DNA from: Benincasa hispida | Lineage: Eukaryota > Streptophyta > Magnoliopsida > Cucurbitales > Cucurbitaceae | DNA: 64,000 nt | Assembly (NCBI RefSeq): GCF_009727055.1 | Contig: NC_052349.1 | Span: 47,952,119-48,016,118, forward strand | Direction of reading: 5' to 3' | Made by a program: the position numbers and the translations under genes | Shown here: one piece after another, positions 54,083-64,000 of the stretch | How the letters are laid out: each line of letters begins with the position of its first letter | Position numbering within the stretch: the stretch's first letter is position 1 | Notes under the pieces: generated by a model | What the model was told of the DNA's origin: nothing | Seen by the model: the letters and a program-made list of their open reading frames with translations, nothing else | The model's database searches: none

Positions 54083-55190
54083 TTAAGCGTAAAAATTCTT
54101 GAGAAACTTGTCACTGATTGGGCCAATTCTTAGTCCGTCCTGATCAACAATCTTGTATGCTCCATTTGTATAGACTTCTTTGACGTCGTAGGGCCCATCC
54201 CATTTGGGCGTGAACTTATTTCCCGTATGTCTTGTTGTGATAATAGGTCTTCTTACAACGAGCACTAGATCCCCAACTTGAAAATACCGAGGCTTTACGT
54301 GCTTATCAAAAGCTTTAAACATTCGCTTTTGGTAACACTCCAACGCTTGTTGAGCTTTTAGTCGTTTCTCGTCTAGTGCTTCCAATTCTTAGAGACGTAG
54401 CTTAGCATTGTCTTTTGTAGTCAACCCTTCTTGTACTGACATTCTTAGTGATGGAATTTCTCTTTCCAAGGCAAGGACAACCTCTACCCCATAAACGAGA
54501 GAGTACGAAGTGACTCTTGTAGGGGTACGATGAGTGGTGCGATAAGCCCACAACGTTTCACCAATCTTTTCTTGCCAATCTCTTTTCAACTTGGAGAAAA
54601 TTTTCTTTAGTAAGTTGCACAACGTCTTGTTGAATGCCTCTGCCAACCCATTCACAATGGTGTTATACATGGATGACTTGTACTGCTTGAATTTTAATTT
54701 CTCACACAATCTGTCCATTAAGCTATTAGAGAATTTTCTCCCATTGTCTGTCACGATTCGGTGGGAGATACTGTACCGATAGATGATGGGGTACGAATAA
54801 AGTCCACCACATTCTCTTTCTTAGCCTCCCTTAAAGCGATAGCCTCAGCCCATCTTGAAAAGTAATCAGTGGCTGCAAGGATATAAGAATGCCCTGCTGA
54901 TGACTTAGGTGTTATAGTCGGGTGCAGAGGCTCGGGCAGTTGATGAATGAAATTCGCATGATATTAACAAGCTTCGCACTTCTTTGCGTATTCCATCAAA
55001 TCTTGGATTATCCTTGGCCAATAGTAACCCATTCTGTTCAACTGGAACTATAGTTTTGGTCTGGATTGATGTGCGCTGCATATGCCTAAATGCAGTTCTT
55101 CTAAAGCCTTTGTCGACTCCTCTTTTCCAAGGCATCGCAGAAAGAGTTCTTCAAGGGATCGGCGATACAAAACCCCTTTATAGTAAATGA
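54083..55190 (-). pseudogene. Ty3/gypsy integrase, broken
   Basis: From 55190 down: the finger region (ELHLGICSAHQ, then KKCEAC), LAATDYFSRWAEAI, TDNGRKFSNSLMDRLCEKL with the second catalytic Asp, YNTIVNGLAEAFNKTL with the catalytic Glu, WAYRTTHRTPT and the C-terminal GDLVLVVRRP and FTPKWDGPYDVKEVY. Between HPTI and TPKSSAGHSY about 14 residues are missing, including the expected first catalytic Asp. Stops and shifts occur near 54960, 54755 and 54388. Confidence 0.92.
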
Positions 55191-55316
55191 AATGTGCAGC
55201 CCTCCTTCGAGTCTCGGTTTTATGGTGAGGGTCGTCCGGAAGCCTTCCATGCTCAAGGTAATCTACAATAGGCTATTGTCAGTCCTCCTTGTCAGTTAAG
55301 TAAACTGATAATACAT

Positions 55317-55775
55317 TCATTTCTTCACATGTGGTCTCAACCGGAGGCACAACATACCTTCGACAAGCGATATACTAAGAGATAAGTCATCTAGAACCGA
55401 TAAGGTAGTAGCCAAGTTTGCCAAAGTGTCCGCCTTCTTATTTTCCATCCTCGGGACATGTTCCAATGTCATGCTTTCAAATTTTCCCATCAACTGTCGA
55501 GCATAAATGAAGTAAGGCTTCAAGTCATCATGCTTCACATCATACTGGCGTAAGAGCTGATTGATTATCAACTTTGAGTCACCGAAAATCTCTATGTAAG
55601 ATACCCCAATCTCCAAAGCCATTTGGAGGCCGATTATCAAGGCTTGGTATTCGGCGACGTTGTTCGAGCATAATTCAGCAAGCGTGAAGCTATAAGGCAG
55701 CATGTGCTTTTCAGGTGAAATGAGGACGATGTATGCCCTTGCACCACTTGTTCGGGCCGCCCCATCGAAGAACAT
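55317..55775 (-). pseudogene. Second (archaeal-type) RNase H of the Tat lineage
   Basis: The open stretch of 152 codons shows all four expected acidic residues in order: FFDGAAR, NVAEYQAL, FGDSKLIINQ and KADTLANLA. It is not an RNase H of the usual position (that one is at 55926-56189). Domain duplication of this kind is diagnostic of Tat elements. The open frame ends at 55317 before the integrase; a stop separates it from the first RNase H. Confidence 0.92.
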
Positions 55776-55925
55776 GACTCAAGGCCTTATGATTTATGTG
55801 AAAAGAACTGTATTGTCAGGAAAGTATTCACTTAATTTCCAATCTGATGGAACCGAGTGATCTGCCAAGAAGTCAGCTAATGCTTGCCCTTTACTCGCCT
55901 TTTGTGCCACGTAAATGATGTCGTA

Positions 55926-57000
55926 TTACTGAAGCATGATTGCCCACTTGGCCAAACACCCCAAGATGATTGGCTTAGACAGAACGTACTTGGTTGGGTC
56001 AACTTTCGCAATTAAATGGACTGTGAAGGCTTGCATATAGTTTCTCAACTTATCTATAGCCAAGAAGAGTACAAAGAACATTTTCTCAATAAGAGAATAG
56101 TTGATATCAGCCCCGTTTAAGGTCCTGCTTAGGTAATAGAGAGCGCGCTCTTTTCCCTTCTCTTCTTGTTGTGCCAATAATGCCCCCAACGACCTTTCTT
56201 ACAGTGCGATGTACAATATCAATGGCTTGACCGCTACTGGGGCTTCTAAGATAGGAGGACTGAGCCAGTACCTCTTTATGCTATCAAAGGTTTTTTGACA
56301 GGCCTTGTCCCATTCATATTTTTCTCCCTTTCTCATCAATTTTTGAAAGGGTTGACGCCGCCTGCTAGGTTAGAAATAAACCTCTAGATGTAGGCCAGAT
56401 GTCCTTGCAGGCTCCTCAACTCATGTAGATTCCTTGCCCTTGGCATCTTCTTGATGGCATCGATCTTGGATTGATCTATTTCTATCCCTCGATGTCTTAC
56501 AACGAAGCTCAGAAACTTCCCTGAGGTTATGCCAAACACACATTTGAAGGGGTTCACCTCTAACTGGTACTTTTGCAGGCGATCAAATATAGTTTTTAGA
56601 TATTTCAAGTGTTCTTGTTGTCACTTGGTCTTGAGCACAAGGTCATCCACATAGCATTCCACGTGTTTGTGCAACATATTGTCAAACACCTTCTACATGG
56701 CACGTTGATAAATAGCACCAGTGTTCTTCAACCAGAAGGGTATTACCTTGTAGCAATATATCCTTTTTAAGGTTCGAAACGCCATCATTTCCTCGTCCGC
56801 AAGAGCCATTCGTATTTGGTTATACCCAGATGATCCATCCATGAAGGATAAAGCCTCATGTCTCATTGTTGCATCGACCATGATCTCTATGATGGGTAAA
56901 ATTGTCTTTCAGGCATGCACTGTTTATATCACAAAAGTCCACGCAGATACGAACTTGCCCGTTCTTTTTTCCAACCAGGACAATATTGGCTATCCACGTT
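55926..57000 (-). pseudogene. Ty3/gypsy reverse transcriptase and first RNase H
   Basis: The minus strand shows MDGSSGYNQIRMA (Asp of the first active-site region) and the intact YVDD box at about 56642-56653. Then come FDRLQKYQLEVNPFKCVFG, LSFVVRHRGIEIDQSKIDAI and LRSLQGHLAYI. RNase H follows with GALLAQQEEKGKERALYYLS and YSLIEKMFFVLFLAIDKLR. Frameshifts lie near 56890, 56690, 56380 and 56190. Confidence 0.92.
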
Positions 57001-57529
57001 GGACTTTGTAGATGAACCCTGCTTCAATCAGCTTATTGACTTCAGCCTCAATCTGGGGGATAAGTTCCAGCCGAAAGCGTCGTTGAGCTTGCTTAATGGG
57101 TTGACACCCTTGTTTGATTGTGAATTGGTGGATTACTACCTTTGGATCCAGTTCCGAAATCTCTTTGTATGACCAAGCGAAAACATCCCTATATTCGGTG
57201 AGTAAACTCATGTATTCACCCCCTTCCTCTTCCGAAAGGGATGTACTGATGAAAGTCGGACGCGACTCCTCTGCTATGCCCAGATTCAGCTCTTTGAGCT
57301 TGTCCACTATGGGTTGACCACTATTCTTCAGAGCTTGTGGAGCGTCCTTCACTTCCTCCTCGGTCATACCTTCTTCAAATTCTTCAGTGATGGTGATGTG
57401 GTGGCACGAAGTTTCGCCTTCCTCTTGCTCTAAATTTCCATTATGAGGATTGGTGAAGACAACTTCGCATCTCTTTACTTTGAGCGAGCCCTCACTTGTG
57501 TTTACAGTAATGAAGGTCTTTCTCTTCAT
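56990..57529 (-). pseudogene. RT N-terminal region of Tat element
   Basis: The open stretch of 179 codons contains SLLTEYRDVFAWSYKEI, VVIHQFTIKQGCQPIKQAQR and EVNKLIEAGFIYKVQ, the sequence that usually introduces plant gypsy RTs. A stop at 56990-56992 separates it from the VRICVDF region. Confidence 0.88.
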
Positions 57530-57625
57530 GCGTGAGAGGATGGTACTATGGATTTCCCCATCACTTCTTGCCTCTCCTAATGGTTTCTTGTCCGATGGCC
57601 TTTCAGCGTCTTTAAGGTCGAGGCA

Positions 57626-58714
57626 TCACCAAATTGACACCCAGGGTATTGGCCCCCTCTTTCTTATAGTCGTATAGGGGACGTCACCATAGGCTTTTCC
57701 TTTCCTCTTTGCCTCACTAGAGACATTTTTGTCGAGGAAATCTTCAACCCTCTCGTGCTTTGGGCGATAAAAAATGTTGGTGCGGAGTTTTCCTTCACTT
57801 TCCTTTGGAACTGCATCTAGTCTCTCGAAGGCTGAAGGTCGCGCCACCATCGGTGGCTGACAGATGATTTCCTCCTTTTTTTCATTCGTCAGAGTCAACC
57901 TTCGAAAGACTGAGCATTGAGTAGTTCCAGGAATCATATGCAGACTTCTTCTTTCTGCTTCCGTCATGCTCAATCTCTCAAAGATCAAAGTGCGTGCAGC
58001 AGACGACCTAATATGGTCGAAGGCTGAGGCTCTTCTATCTTTGCCTTCCTTTTTCCCTGCATTATTGACTTCTTCTGTAGTGATATGGTTCCTGTTGGCC
58101 ATTTTTACCTTTACCCTTCTGTTTAGGCGAACTGATTCTGACGATTTATATTTGAGTCCTGCCCTCGAAATAGGTATAGTGTGTCCCTCTTGCAAAAGCT
58201 TCTTTTGGGTCGATGGGAGTCTGGGTTGCGCATAAATCTTCAAGCTCTTGAACTTAGTATGAGTTGCAAAGTCATAACCCGACTTTGCCAATAGCTTATA
58301 ACTCTTGAGATCGAATCCTTCTTTAATTCGCTTCTCGAGCATATTTAAATTCGTCACTTTCGCCTCTGGCTTGTGGACTTCCTGCATTGTAATTGGCGTG
58401 AGAGGTGTGACGAAACTCTCTTTTAGGATTTCTATATCGTCGACCTGCAAACTTTTTGAGCATTTCGTAAAAGGTGAGTCACCCTTCTTCCGTCTCGACA
58501 AAAGGACATAGCGCAGAATCAGAGGCTTTGAGCCTTTTTCGTCCCTTACCAGGGGTGTCTCTTCAACACTGGGGGATGTCCCACTCTCTTTTGGGCTGGA
58601 GGCTTGTACCTTGTTACCAATTTCTTTCTCTGTGTCTACTGGCGACCTTGACCGGGATCCATCTATTTTATTTGTTAGTGAGATCTCTGCAGGCATTGTT
58701 TCACCAAAATTCAT
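57626..58714 (-). pseudogene. Tat-lineage linker between protease and RT (362 codons open)
   Basis: This is the longest uninterrupted frame of the element. It is basic and hydrophilic, with repeated short phrases of the type 'SAFERL' (ASAFDHIRS, LIFERLSM, SVFRRLT, SAFERLDA) spaced 20-40 residues. No enzymatic motif is seen. Its place between protease and RT is typical of this lineage. Function is unknown. Confidence 0.8.
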
Positions 58715-58816
58715 GCTCTTTAGGTAAAACTTTGCATCTGTGAAGAGAGATTCGGCCTCAGAAAACGGATTAAAGTCTGCTTTAACTTTCTTAATCCCAT
58801 CCTGGTAGAACTTGAA

Positions 58817-59180
58817 TCATTGATGCAGTGTTGACGTAATCACACCATTCTCGTGAATCCAAGAGCGTCCCAATAGTAGCCGATAGGTGGTCTTTGAGTC
58901 TATAACGTGAAACAACACATCAACCTTTAGGTCGCTGGTGAGGAGCTCTAAGCGTATCATGCTTATCGCCCTTTGGCTGCCTTGGTTGAACCCTTGAATC
59001 ACCAACTTGCTGTTCGACAACTCTTCCACATGAATGCCTAACTGTTTCATAGTTGCTTTAGGCATTATATGACAGTGGATCCATTGTCGATGAGAATTTG
59101 ATAACCTCTTTGTTCTCGAATTCACCGGAGACATACAAAGGCCTATTGTTCAACTTGAATCCTAGCAACAGATCTTCGTC
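58817..59180 (-). pseudogene. Ty3/gypsy aspartic protease, frameshifted
   Basis: The active-site phrase ILIDNGST occurs at about 59075-59098. A one-base deletion just after it puts the rest (IMPKATMKQLGIHVEELSNS, FNQGSQRAISMIRLELL, YRLLLGRSWIHENGV) in another frame. A DNGS active site is usual for Tat elements. Confidence 0.88.
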
Positions 59181-59789
59181 TTAGAAGTCTATGGATGTAC
59201 AACACGAGGCGTACGCACGAGCTGCGGAGGTCGGTGCACTGGATGCGTTGGAGTCCAACAACGCCTCAATGAGGGTCATCTTAGTTTCTTGTGGGAGTGA
59301 GAGCGAGTCATCTATGCTGCCTGAAGATAAACCCTTTGATTCTTCTATCGATTTCAACAGGCTTGAAAGGCCATCTTCTTCTTCTGTGGTGCTAACAGCA
59401 TGATATGTAGCAGATTCTAGCGTTTCACCTGAACCCAATCGCAGAAGTTCTCCGAGAGGACATCTGCTAACATCACCTGTTGCCTGGGATGAGGAACATC
59501 CTTCTCTCTCTCGTCAACAGCCTTGAGCTTTTGGGCCTTTTTTCTACCCTTCATTTTTTTGTGTTTTTCTCTCTCTTCTGTGACTTCGATAGGAGCGTGA
59601 CTCTTTTTATGTATAGTTCGACCCTTTCTTCTTATGGTGTGTCACAAGGATCCAACCTTCGTTATCGTCATTATCAACGTGTGCTCCTCTGTTAAGATTT
59701 CTGCCGGTGCGCTTGGAGTTACCGTCACTGCAGCATGATTTGTTTGGACCAACTCGTCTAGATCTAGCTCTGTTTCCCTCTCATAACCC
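59181..59789 (-). pseudogene. Region upstream of the Tat protease (gag-pro boundary), decayed
   Basis: The open stretch 59438-59181 is acidic and Ser rich (EEEDGLSSLLKSIEESKG). Upstream the phrase ELVQTNHAAVTVTPSAPAEI is in another frame. It is cut at 59789 by the inserted copia LTR. The 5-base flank is AACCC; the other side lies outside the window. Confidence 0.7.
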
Positions 59790-60214
59790 TGTTAGGGTTG
59801 ATACCCTAAAGTCTCATGTCTTGTAGTTTGTAAATAATTTGTACGAACGCTTGTGATGTATAATACATGATATTTACTTCACATCTTGTTTTTGCTTTGT
59901 TGTTTGTTTTATTTGCTTTACCACAAACCAATAAACCTAAAATCCCTGGTTATCTGAATGTAACTTAAGCATGTATGTAGTGACATATAAGTGGATTATG
60001 TCTTAAGTGATAACCAAAATGGTCTGTAGTATATAAATATAGTAGGGAAACCTTATCCTGGTAACGCTACGGATGTGGCTCACTTTTTGGAATGGTTACA
60101 AGTGTTGTGACTTGTCATAGATGGTCTGATCCTGATTATTCGTGTAAGGGACATGCGAGCGAGGGCGTCCTATACAAAGAGTTTGTATAAGACCTGACCA
60201 CGAAGTGTTAACAT

Positions 60215-60252
60215 CTGTCTCTTATACACATCTAGATGTGTATAAGAGACAG
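60215..60252. other. Nextera (Tn5 mosaic end) junction adapter, artefact
   Basis: CTGTCTCTTATACACATCT is followed directly by AGATGTGTATAAGAGACAG, a perfect 38-bp inverted repeat. It is identical to the circularisation junction of Nextera mate-pair libraries. Flanking LTR bases (ACATCT, then GTTGGGAACTCC) lie about 85 bases apart in the sister LTR at 45549-45632. Confidence 0.97.
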
Positions 60253-61189
60253 GTTGGGAACTCCTGCCATTGAAGACGGTCCTTTGATTTGTATGGGTGC
60301 TAGTGGCCAGGTCACCGACTCAAACTTACCACTTTGATGATTCTTCTGATTTGAGAGCTGGGAACTCAGCTACACAAAATGGAATTCACTTCTTCCCCGA
60401 TGCAGGGGCAAGTAGATAGATAGCTCCCTTAAGCGCTGCTCTAGAGCTTGAACAATGTGGTGCCACACACCTGCTTTTAGCTCGAGAAGTGTTCACACGT
60501 AGTTGGACTATGTTGTATTGTTCATTAGAGGAATCAGTGGTACTTAAGAAGTGAGATGTAACTACAGAGGGAAAATGATAAATTGGCCCACCTGTACTTA
60601 CGAGCATCTGTGAAGGGTCATTGTACTCATGATTGGTTATATCCGATGGACACATAAATATATCTGTGGTAAGAAGAGTTCAGCTATTGGTCTTTAGTAG
60701 AATGACTGGCAGTTAACGGATGATGGATCTCGTGGCTAAAGAGTTTAGTCAGCTATTCATGTACCGTTGGAGCTTCGAGCCACAGGTCCATAAGGTCCCC
60801 TTGGTAGCTTGGAAAAAGTTGAGAATAAGTTTTTGGGTCAGTTTGAAATTTTCAAATTGACAAGAGGGAGTTCGATTATATATGATATAATTAAACTGGT
60901 TAATTATATATGATATAATTGACTAAATGTATGAGATTAATTATTTTTAAGGAAATTAGATATAAAATAATTTATATCAAGTACAGGAGAAATTACTATA
61001 GTAAATATATGATATCAAACTATAGGTTAAGAATATTATATTATATTATTATTTAATTAAATAGGCGGTTATGAGATAATTGGCCGAGAATTTCTCTGGA
61101 ATCGTGCGAAAGTGGAAAAATTGAATTTGATTCTTGTAACTGAAGAATAAAATGAATTTTTTTTCATTTTGTAATATACGCAAGAAATT

Positions 61190-61480
61190 CGCTCACTGTG
61201 TGAAAACTTCACGATCGCTTAACGTTGAGAGCATATGCGATAGCGCCCATCGTCCTAAACGATCGCACACCCGCACACTAAACAATCGCATGCGATTTCT
61301 AAATGATCGCTTACCTTTTCTAAACGATCGCTTAGCGTGCTGAGCAGAACTAAACGATCGCTTACTATTTACTAGACGATTCCTTAGTAAAACCTACACG
61401 ATCGTGTACCTTTTCCTAAATGACAAGCACTCGACTATACGATAGTCATCTACTATCTCCCACTTACTTGTTCGTTCTAT
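61190..61480 (+). repeat. CGATCG-type palindrome array in the LTR
   Basis: Phrases like TAAACGATCGCTTAG recur many times with variable spacing (for example near 61255, 61322, 61350 and 61395). Related arrays are at 17040-17490, 18240-18490, 33770-34030, 45821-46010 and 62200-62490. Confidence 0.8.
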
Positions 61481-61877
61481 ACAATCGTCTTTTCCTCCTC
61501 CCTCTACCAATTCCATCAAAGTCCTCCCTTTGGATTCTCACTCCGAGAATACCGGGGGCTTCGAGTGGTGGTGTCGTCCCTGGTTGTTGTTGGTTCGTAC
61601 GCTGCTGTTCGTGTAGATGATCGTGGTGCTGTTAGGCGATTAATTGCTGGGTGACAAGGATCGAGGAGGAGTTACTTCTGTTAAACTGAGTTCGAGTGAA
61701 GATTGTCTTCAACTGGTACGTTTACTCAGTATTTTGTATTTTAATTGTTAAAGCATGCCTATGATTAGTGTTACAATGCATATCTATTTGTTAGAATGTA
61801 TGTGTGGTAATTCGGTCACAATGAAATCGGAAAGATCCGAACCCGCTCATGGATACTCTTGTTCAAGAGCTCCTTCA

Positions 61878-61891
61878 ATTGGTATCAGAGC
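61878..61891 (+). other. primer-binding site of family-1 copia
   Basis: ATTGGTATCAGAGC follows the LTR end exactly; it is the standard initiator-Met tRNA type. Confidence 0.95.
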
Positions 61892-63861
61892 TAGGTTACT
61901 GATATTCCAATTTCATTGATGCAACGAATTGCATATACTTTTGCAGTGGGTGCATATCTACTCTTTGTTTAATTGGAAAATTGTTTGTGGATGTGTAGAT
62001 TAATGGAGTTTTCTGGGATGAATTCTCGGTTTGATTAATTCTTTTGCATTTTCGATTAATTGTAAAGGCCCCTGCGTTTCTGGGCATAATTAATATTTAT
62101 CGAGTTTGTAATTCAAAGTTAGTTTGAGTCTTGAGTCGTTCGTGAAGAATTTCGGAGCCAGGGTTGCTGTTCTTCGAGGAAGAAGACGATCAAGGGTTGA
62201 TCGGGTCATGTAGACGATGGGGTAAGCGATCGTTGAGTATCGGATTCTTAGGTATCTTTTAACGTGCGTACACACTAGACGATCGTTTAGCTCAACAAGC
62301 TTCATTGCTTAGTAACTGACTAAACGATCACAGAGTATCGCATGGTCAATCGTTTACCTTTCGCCGCGTTAAGCGATCGCCTAGACGATCAGGCTTCGCA
62401 TCCTGGTTGTCGTCTAAGCGATGATTTAGGTTTTCACGCTATCGTCTAGTGTGCACTAAACGATCATTTACCTGCGGCGTTTACTAAACGATGGAGTTTT
62501 TCCTGGCAGTTCAAGACCCGGTTCACCTGTGAACCGGTTTGCTCGATGGAAAATGTAATAGATAGAGTTATTTCATTTCGATTTTGTAAAGGTTCATCCC
62601 GGTCCATTAATCCTTGATTTATTACATGAGATGTATGATTATTTATATGTCATATGGTATGCACATATAGTAAATCCCACCTTAGGTTATACATTGGTGA
62701 TGCATCATCTCTTTATTATAAATGTTATAATTTAGAGAAGCAAGATTTAATTATGTAAGAGCATGCTTATGCATCATATAATATAAGTGTTATATTTATA
62801 CATGCATAAAAAGTATTAACATGCATCATCTTTATATTATAATTGTTATAGTATAAGGGTGTATGGAAAACATGTTTGCTTGGTTATTACGCATATATAA
62901 AAGTTATGTATAGTAATGACTGGACATTGCATGAAACATGACACATAGGTTTGTTTATAAGCGTTATAAACACCTAGTTGTGCGCAATGTGTTTTAGTTG
63001 TTTCTTTTTAATGGTTAAAGAGAAATTAGAAGTAAAAGTAATAAAAAAGACATGCATGCGCACTTACGTTTAATTCATAGTTTTAAAATGTTTAAAACTT
63101 GGATAACATAGACCTAAGATCACGGTTCTAATATGATTAGCAACCTTTAGGCTTTAATCTTTTAATCAGTTTAATAGGATTAAATTGACTAATAATAGGT
63201 TAAAGTGTAGAAAATCTATCTATAAGGGACCTTTTGTCTAAGGCGGGTTCTATCCAGGCTAGGGTATTTAAGTTGACGGAAACGTAACACCCCTACCTGT
63301 GAACCTACCTAGAAAGGTGAATTAGATAGATTTGATGCATGCATGCAAGTTAAGGACAGTCCATTAAAGTGTTTAAATGTGACTACTTGAACTTGTTCAT
63401 ATTTCATAGACAAAAGTTGTCTATGAGCGAACTTAAAGAGTTGACTTAGACTAAAATCAGTAGCCGGATTGTCTAGGTTAATGAACCCCTAGGTAGAATA
63501 TTCAGTGGGAGGTACTTGGGGCATATGATGCTTCATTTAAACCTTTCATATTTCTCCTATATAGTCCATACCGTGAGATCTACCCTCAGCCTCGTGGCAC
63601 CCTGGGAGTGTCCCACTAAAGAATGGTATTTGGGTAGGTCAATATCAAAGTGGATGGAGAAAGTGTTCATAGTAAGTGGGAGCGGGAAGTGCGACAACAT
63701 ATCCCTAGGTCTCCCTCGGTGGATTGAATAAAGTTTCTGCGCATCACCTCGAGGCACCCTGAGAGTGTCCCCCCTATATGATGACAGTTTTGCGCGTTTC
63801 TTTATTTGATCTTTTGTAAGAGGATAAGGTTACTTAGTCTCTTGTCCTAATATGCTTCTTC
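61892..63861 (+). other. long leader of family-1 copia
   Basis: There is no credible gene. It holds a CGATCG-type array (about 62200-62490), AT-rich DNA (62560-63100) and the conserved block at 63440-63800. That block has two copies of GGCACCCTGRGAGTGTCCC about 155 bp apart (63595 and 63752). Confidence 0.7.
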
Positions 63862-64000
63862 NNNNNNNNNNNNNNNNNNNNNNNNNNNNNNNNNNNNNNN
63901 NNNNNNNNNNNNNNNNNNNNNNNNNNNNNNNNNNNNNNNNNNNNNNNNNNNNNNNNNNNNNNNNNNNNNNNNNNNNNNNNNNNNNNNNNNNNNNNNNNNN
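63862..64000. other. assembly gap (N) to the window end
   Basis: Unknown bases. Confidence 1.

Larger units (their letters stand above)
54083..59789 (-). mobile_element. Ty3/gypsy element of the Tat lineage, minus strand, without recognised LTRs
   Basis: On the minus strand the order is gag end, protease, linker, RT, RNase H, second RNase H, integrase. The second RNase H between the first one and integrase is the mark of the Tat (Ogre/Retand-like) lineage. No chromodomain follows the integrase. All frames are broken. On the right it is cut by a family-1 copia LTR at 59790. On the left, past the antisense PMD gene, I found no sure 3' LTR. Confidence 0.88.
59790..61877 (+). repeat. 5' LTR of family-1 copia (2,088 bp, contains adapter)
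   Basis: It begins TGTTAGGGTTGATACCC and ends GAGCTCCTTCA before the primer site. A CGATCG-type array is at about 61190-61480. At 60215-60252 an artificial adapter replaces about 85 bp found in the other copies. Confidence 0.9.
59790..63861 (+). mobile_element. Family-1 Ty1/copia element, 5' LTR and leader, cut by a gap
   Basis: LTR, primer site and about 2 kb of leader are present. The gap starts just before gag would be expected by comparison with the copy at 15321. It inserted into the gag-pro region of the Tat element. Confidence 0.85.

Noticed and set aside
57966..58743. Plus-strand open frames opposite the Tat linker
   Set aside because: They mirror the 362-codon minus-strand frame and show no motif of their own.
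60215..60252. Natural inverted repeat or hairpin terminator
   Set aside because: Both halves are exactly the synthetic 19-base Tn5 mosaic end, and the sister LTR has different DNA there.

Overview
The window is nuclear DNA of a flowering plant. It has spliced genes with GT-AG introns, a plant-type SEC61 gamma subunit, and dense layers of decayed Ty1/copia and Ty3/gypsy retrotransposons. The copia gag/pol type and the plant-mobile-domain gene look like those I know from cucurbits (melon, cucumber and relatives); that is from memory, with no search run. Almost all transposon reading frames carry stops or frameshifts, so this is a retrotransposon graveyard around a small genic island. Two runs of N (49305-49962 and 63862-64000) are assembly gaps.

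Layout. 1-7228: tail of a copia pol with its 3' LTR, into which a second copia element (5' LTR, PBS, long leader, gag, start of integrase) is inserted. 7229-18735: a copia element on the minus strand (family 1), split in its RNase H by a structurally complete non-autonomous gypsy element at 7487-11440 flanked by ATCAC/ATCAC. 18730-20915: a plus-strand copia RT-RNase H fragment with a deleted 3' LTR. 20916-26545: the genic island, holding an unrecognised conserved 7-exon gene (188 aa, plus) and SEC61 gamma (69 aa, 2 exons, minus), tail to tail.

26546-41998: a minus-strand copia element of another lineage whose 3' LTR lies about 250 bp upstream of SEC61 gamma, pointing at it. It is split by a second LTR element (27426-36864), which carries two solo LTRs of its own, and its integrase is split by a 791-bp insertion. 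42722-47466: a family-1 copia pol fragment followed by two LTR pieces in inverted orientation. 47467-47935: a 119-bp tandem repeat. 47936-50601: LTR-like and repeat DNA with the gap. 50602-59789: a Tat-lineage Ty3/gypsy element on the minus strand (protease, RT, two RNase H domains, integrase) with a plant-mobile-domain gene on the opposite strand downstream of pol. 59790-63861: 5' LTR, PBS and leader of another family-1 copia element.

For this summary, family 1 means copia LTRs of about 2.07 kb that start TGTTGGGGTTGATGCCC and end CTCCTTCA before a TTGGTATCAGAGC primer site. Family 2 means LTRs of about 1.9 kb that start TGTTGGGAATGTCC. The most consequential observation is a 38-bp Nextera mate-pair junction adapter embedded at 60215-60252 in place of about 85 bp of LTR. 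This is a library artefact left in the assembly. The most interesting biology is the series of family-1 leaders and LTRs with CGATCG-centred palindromic arrays and minisatellites, the antisense plant-mobile-domain gene, and the LTR promoter next to SEC61 gamma.
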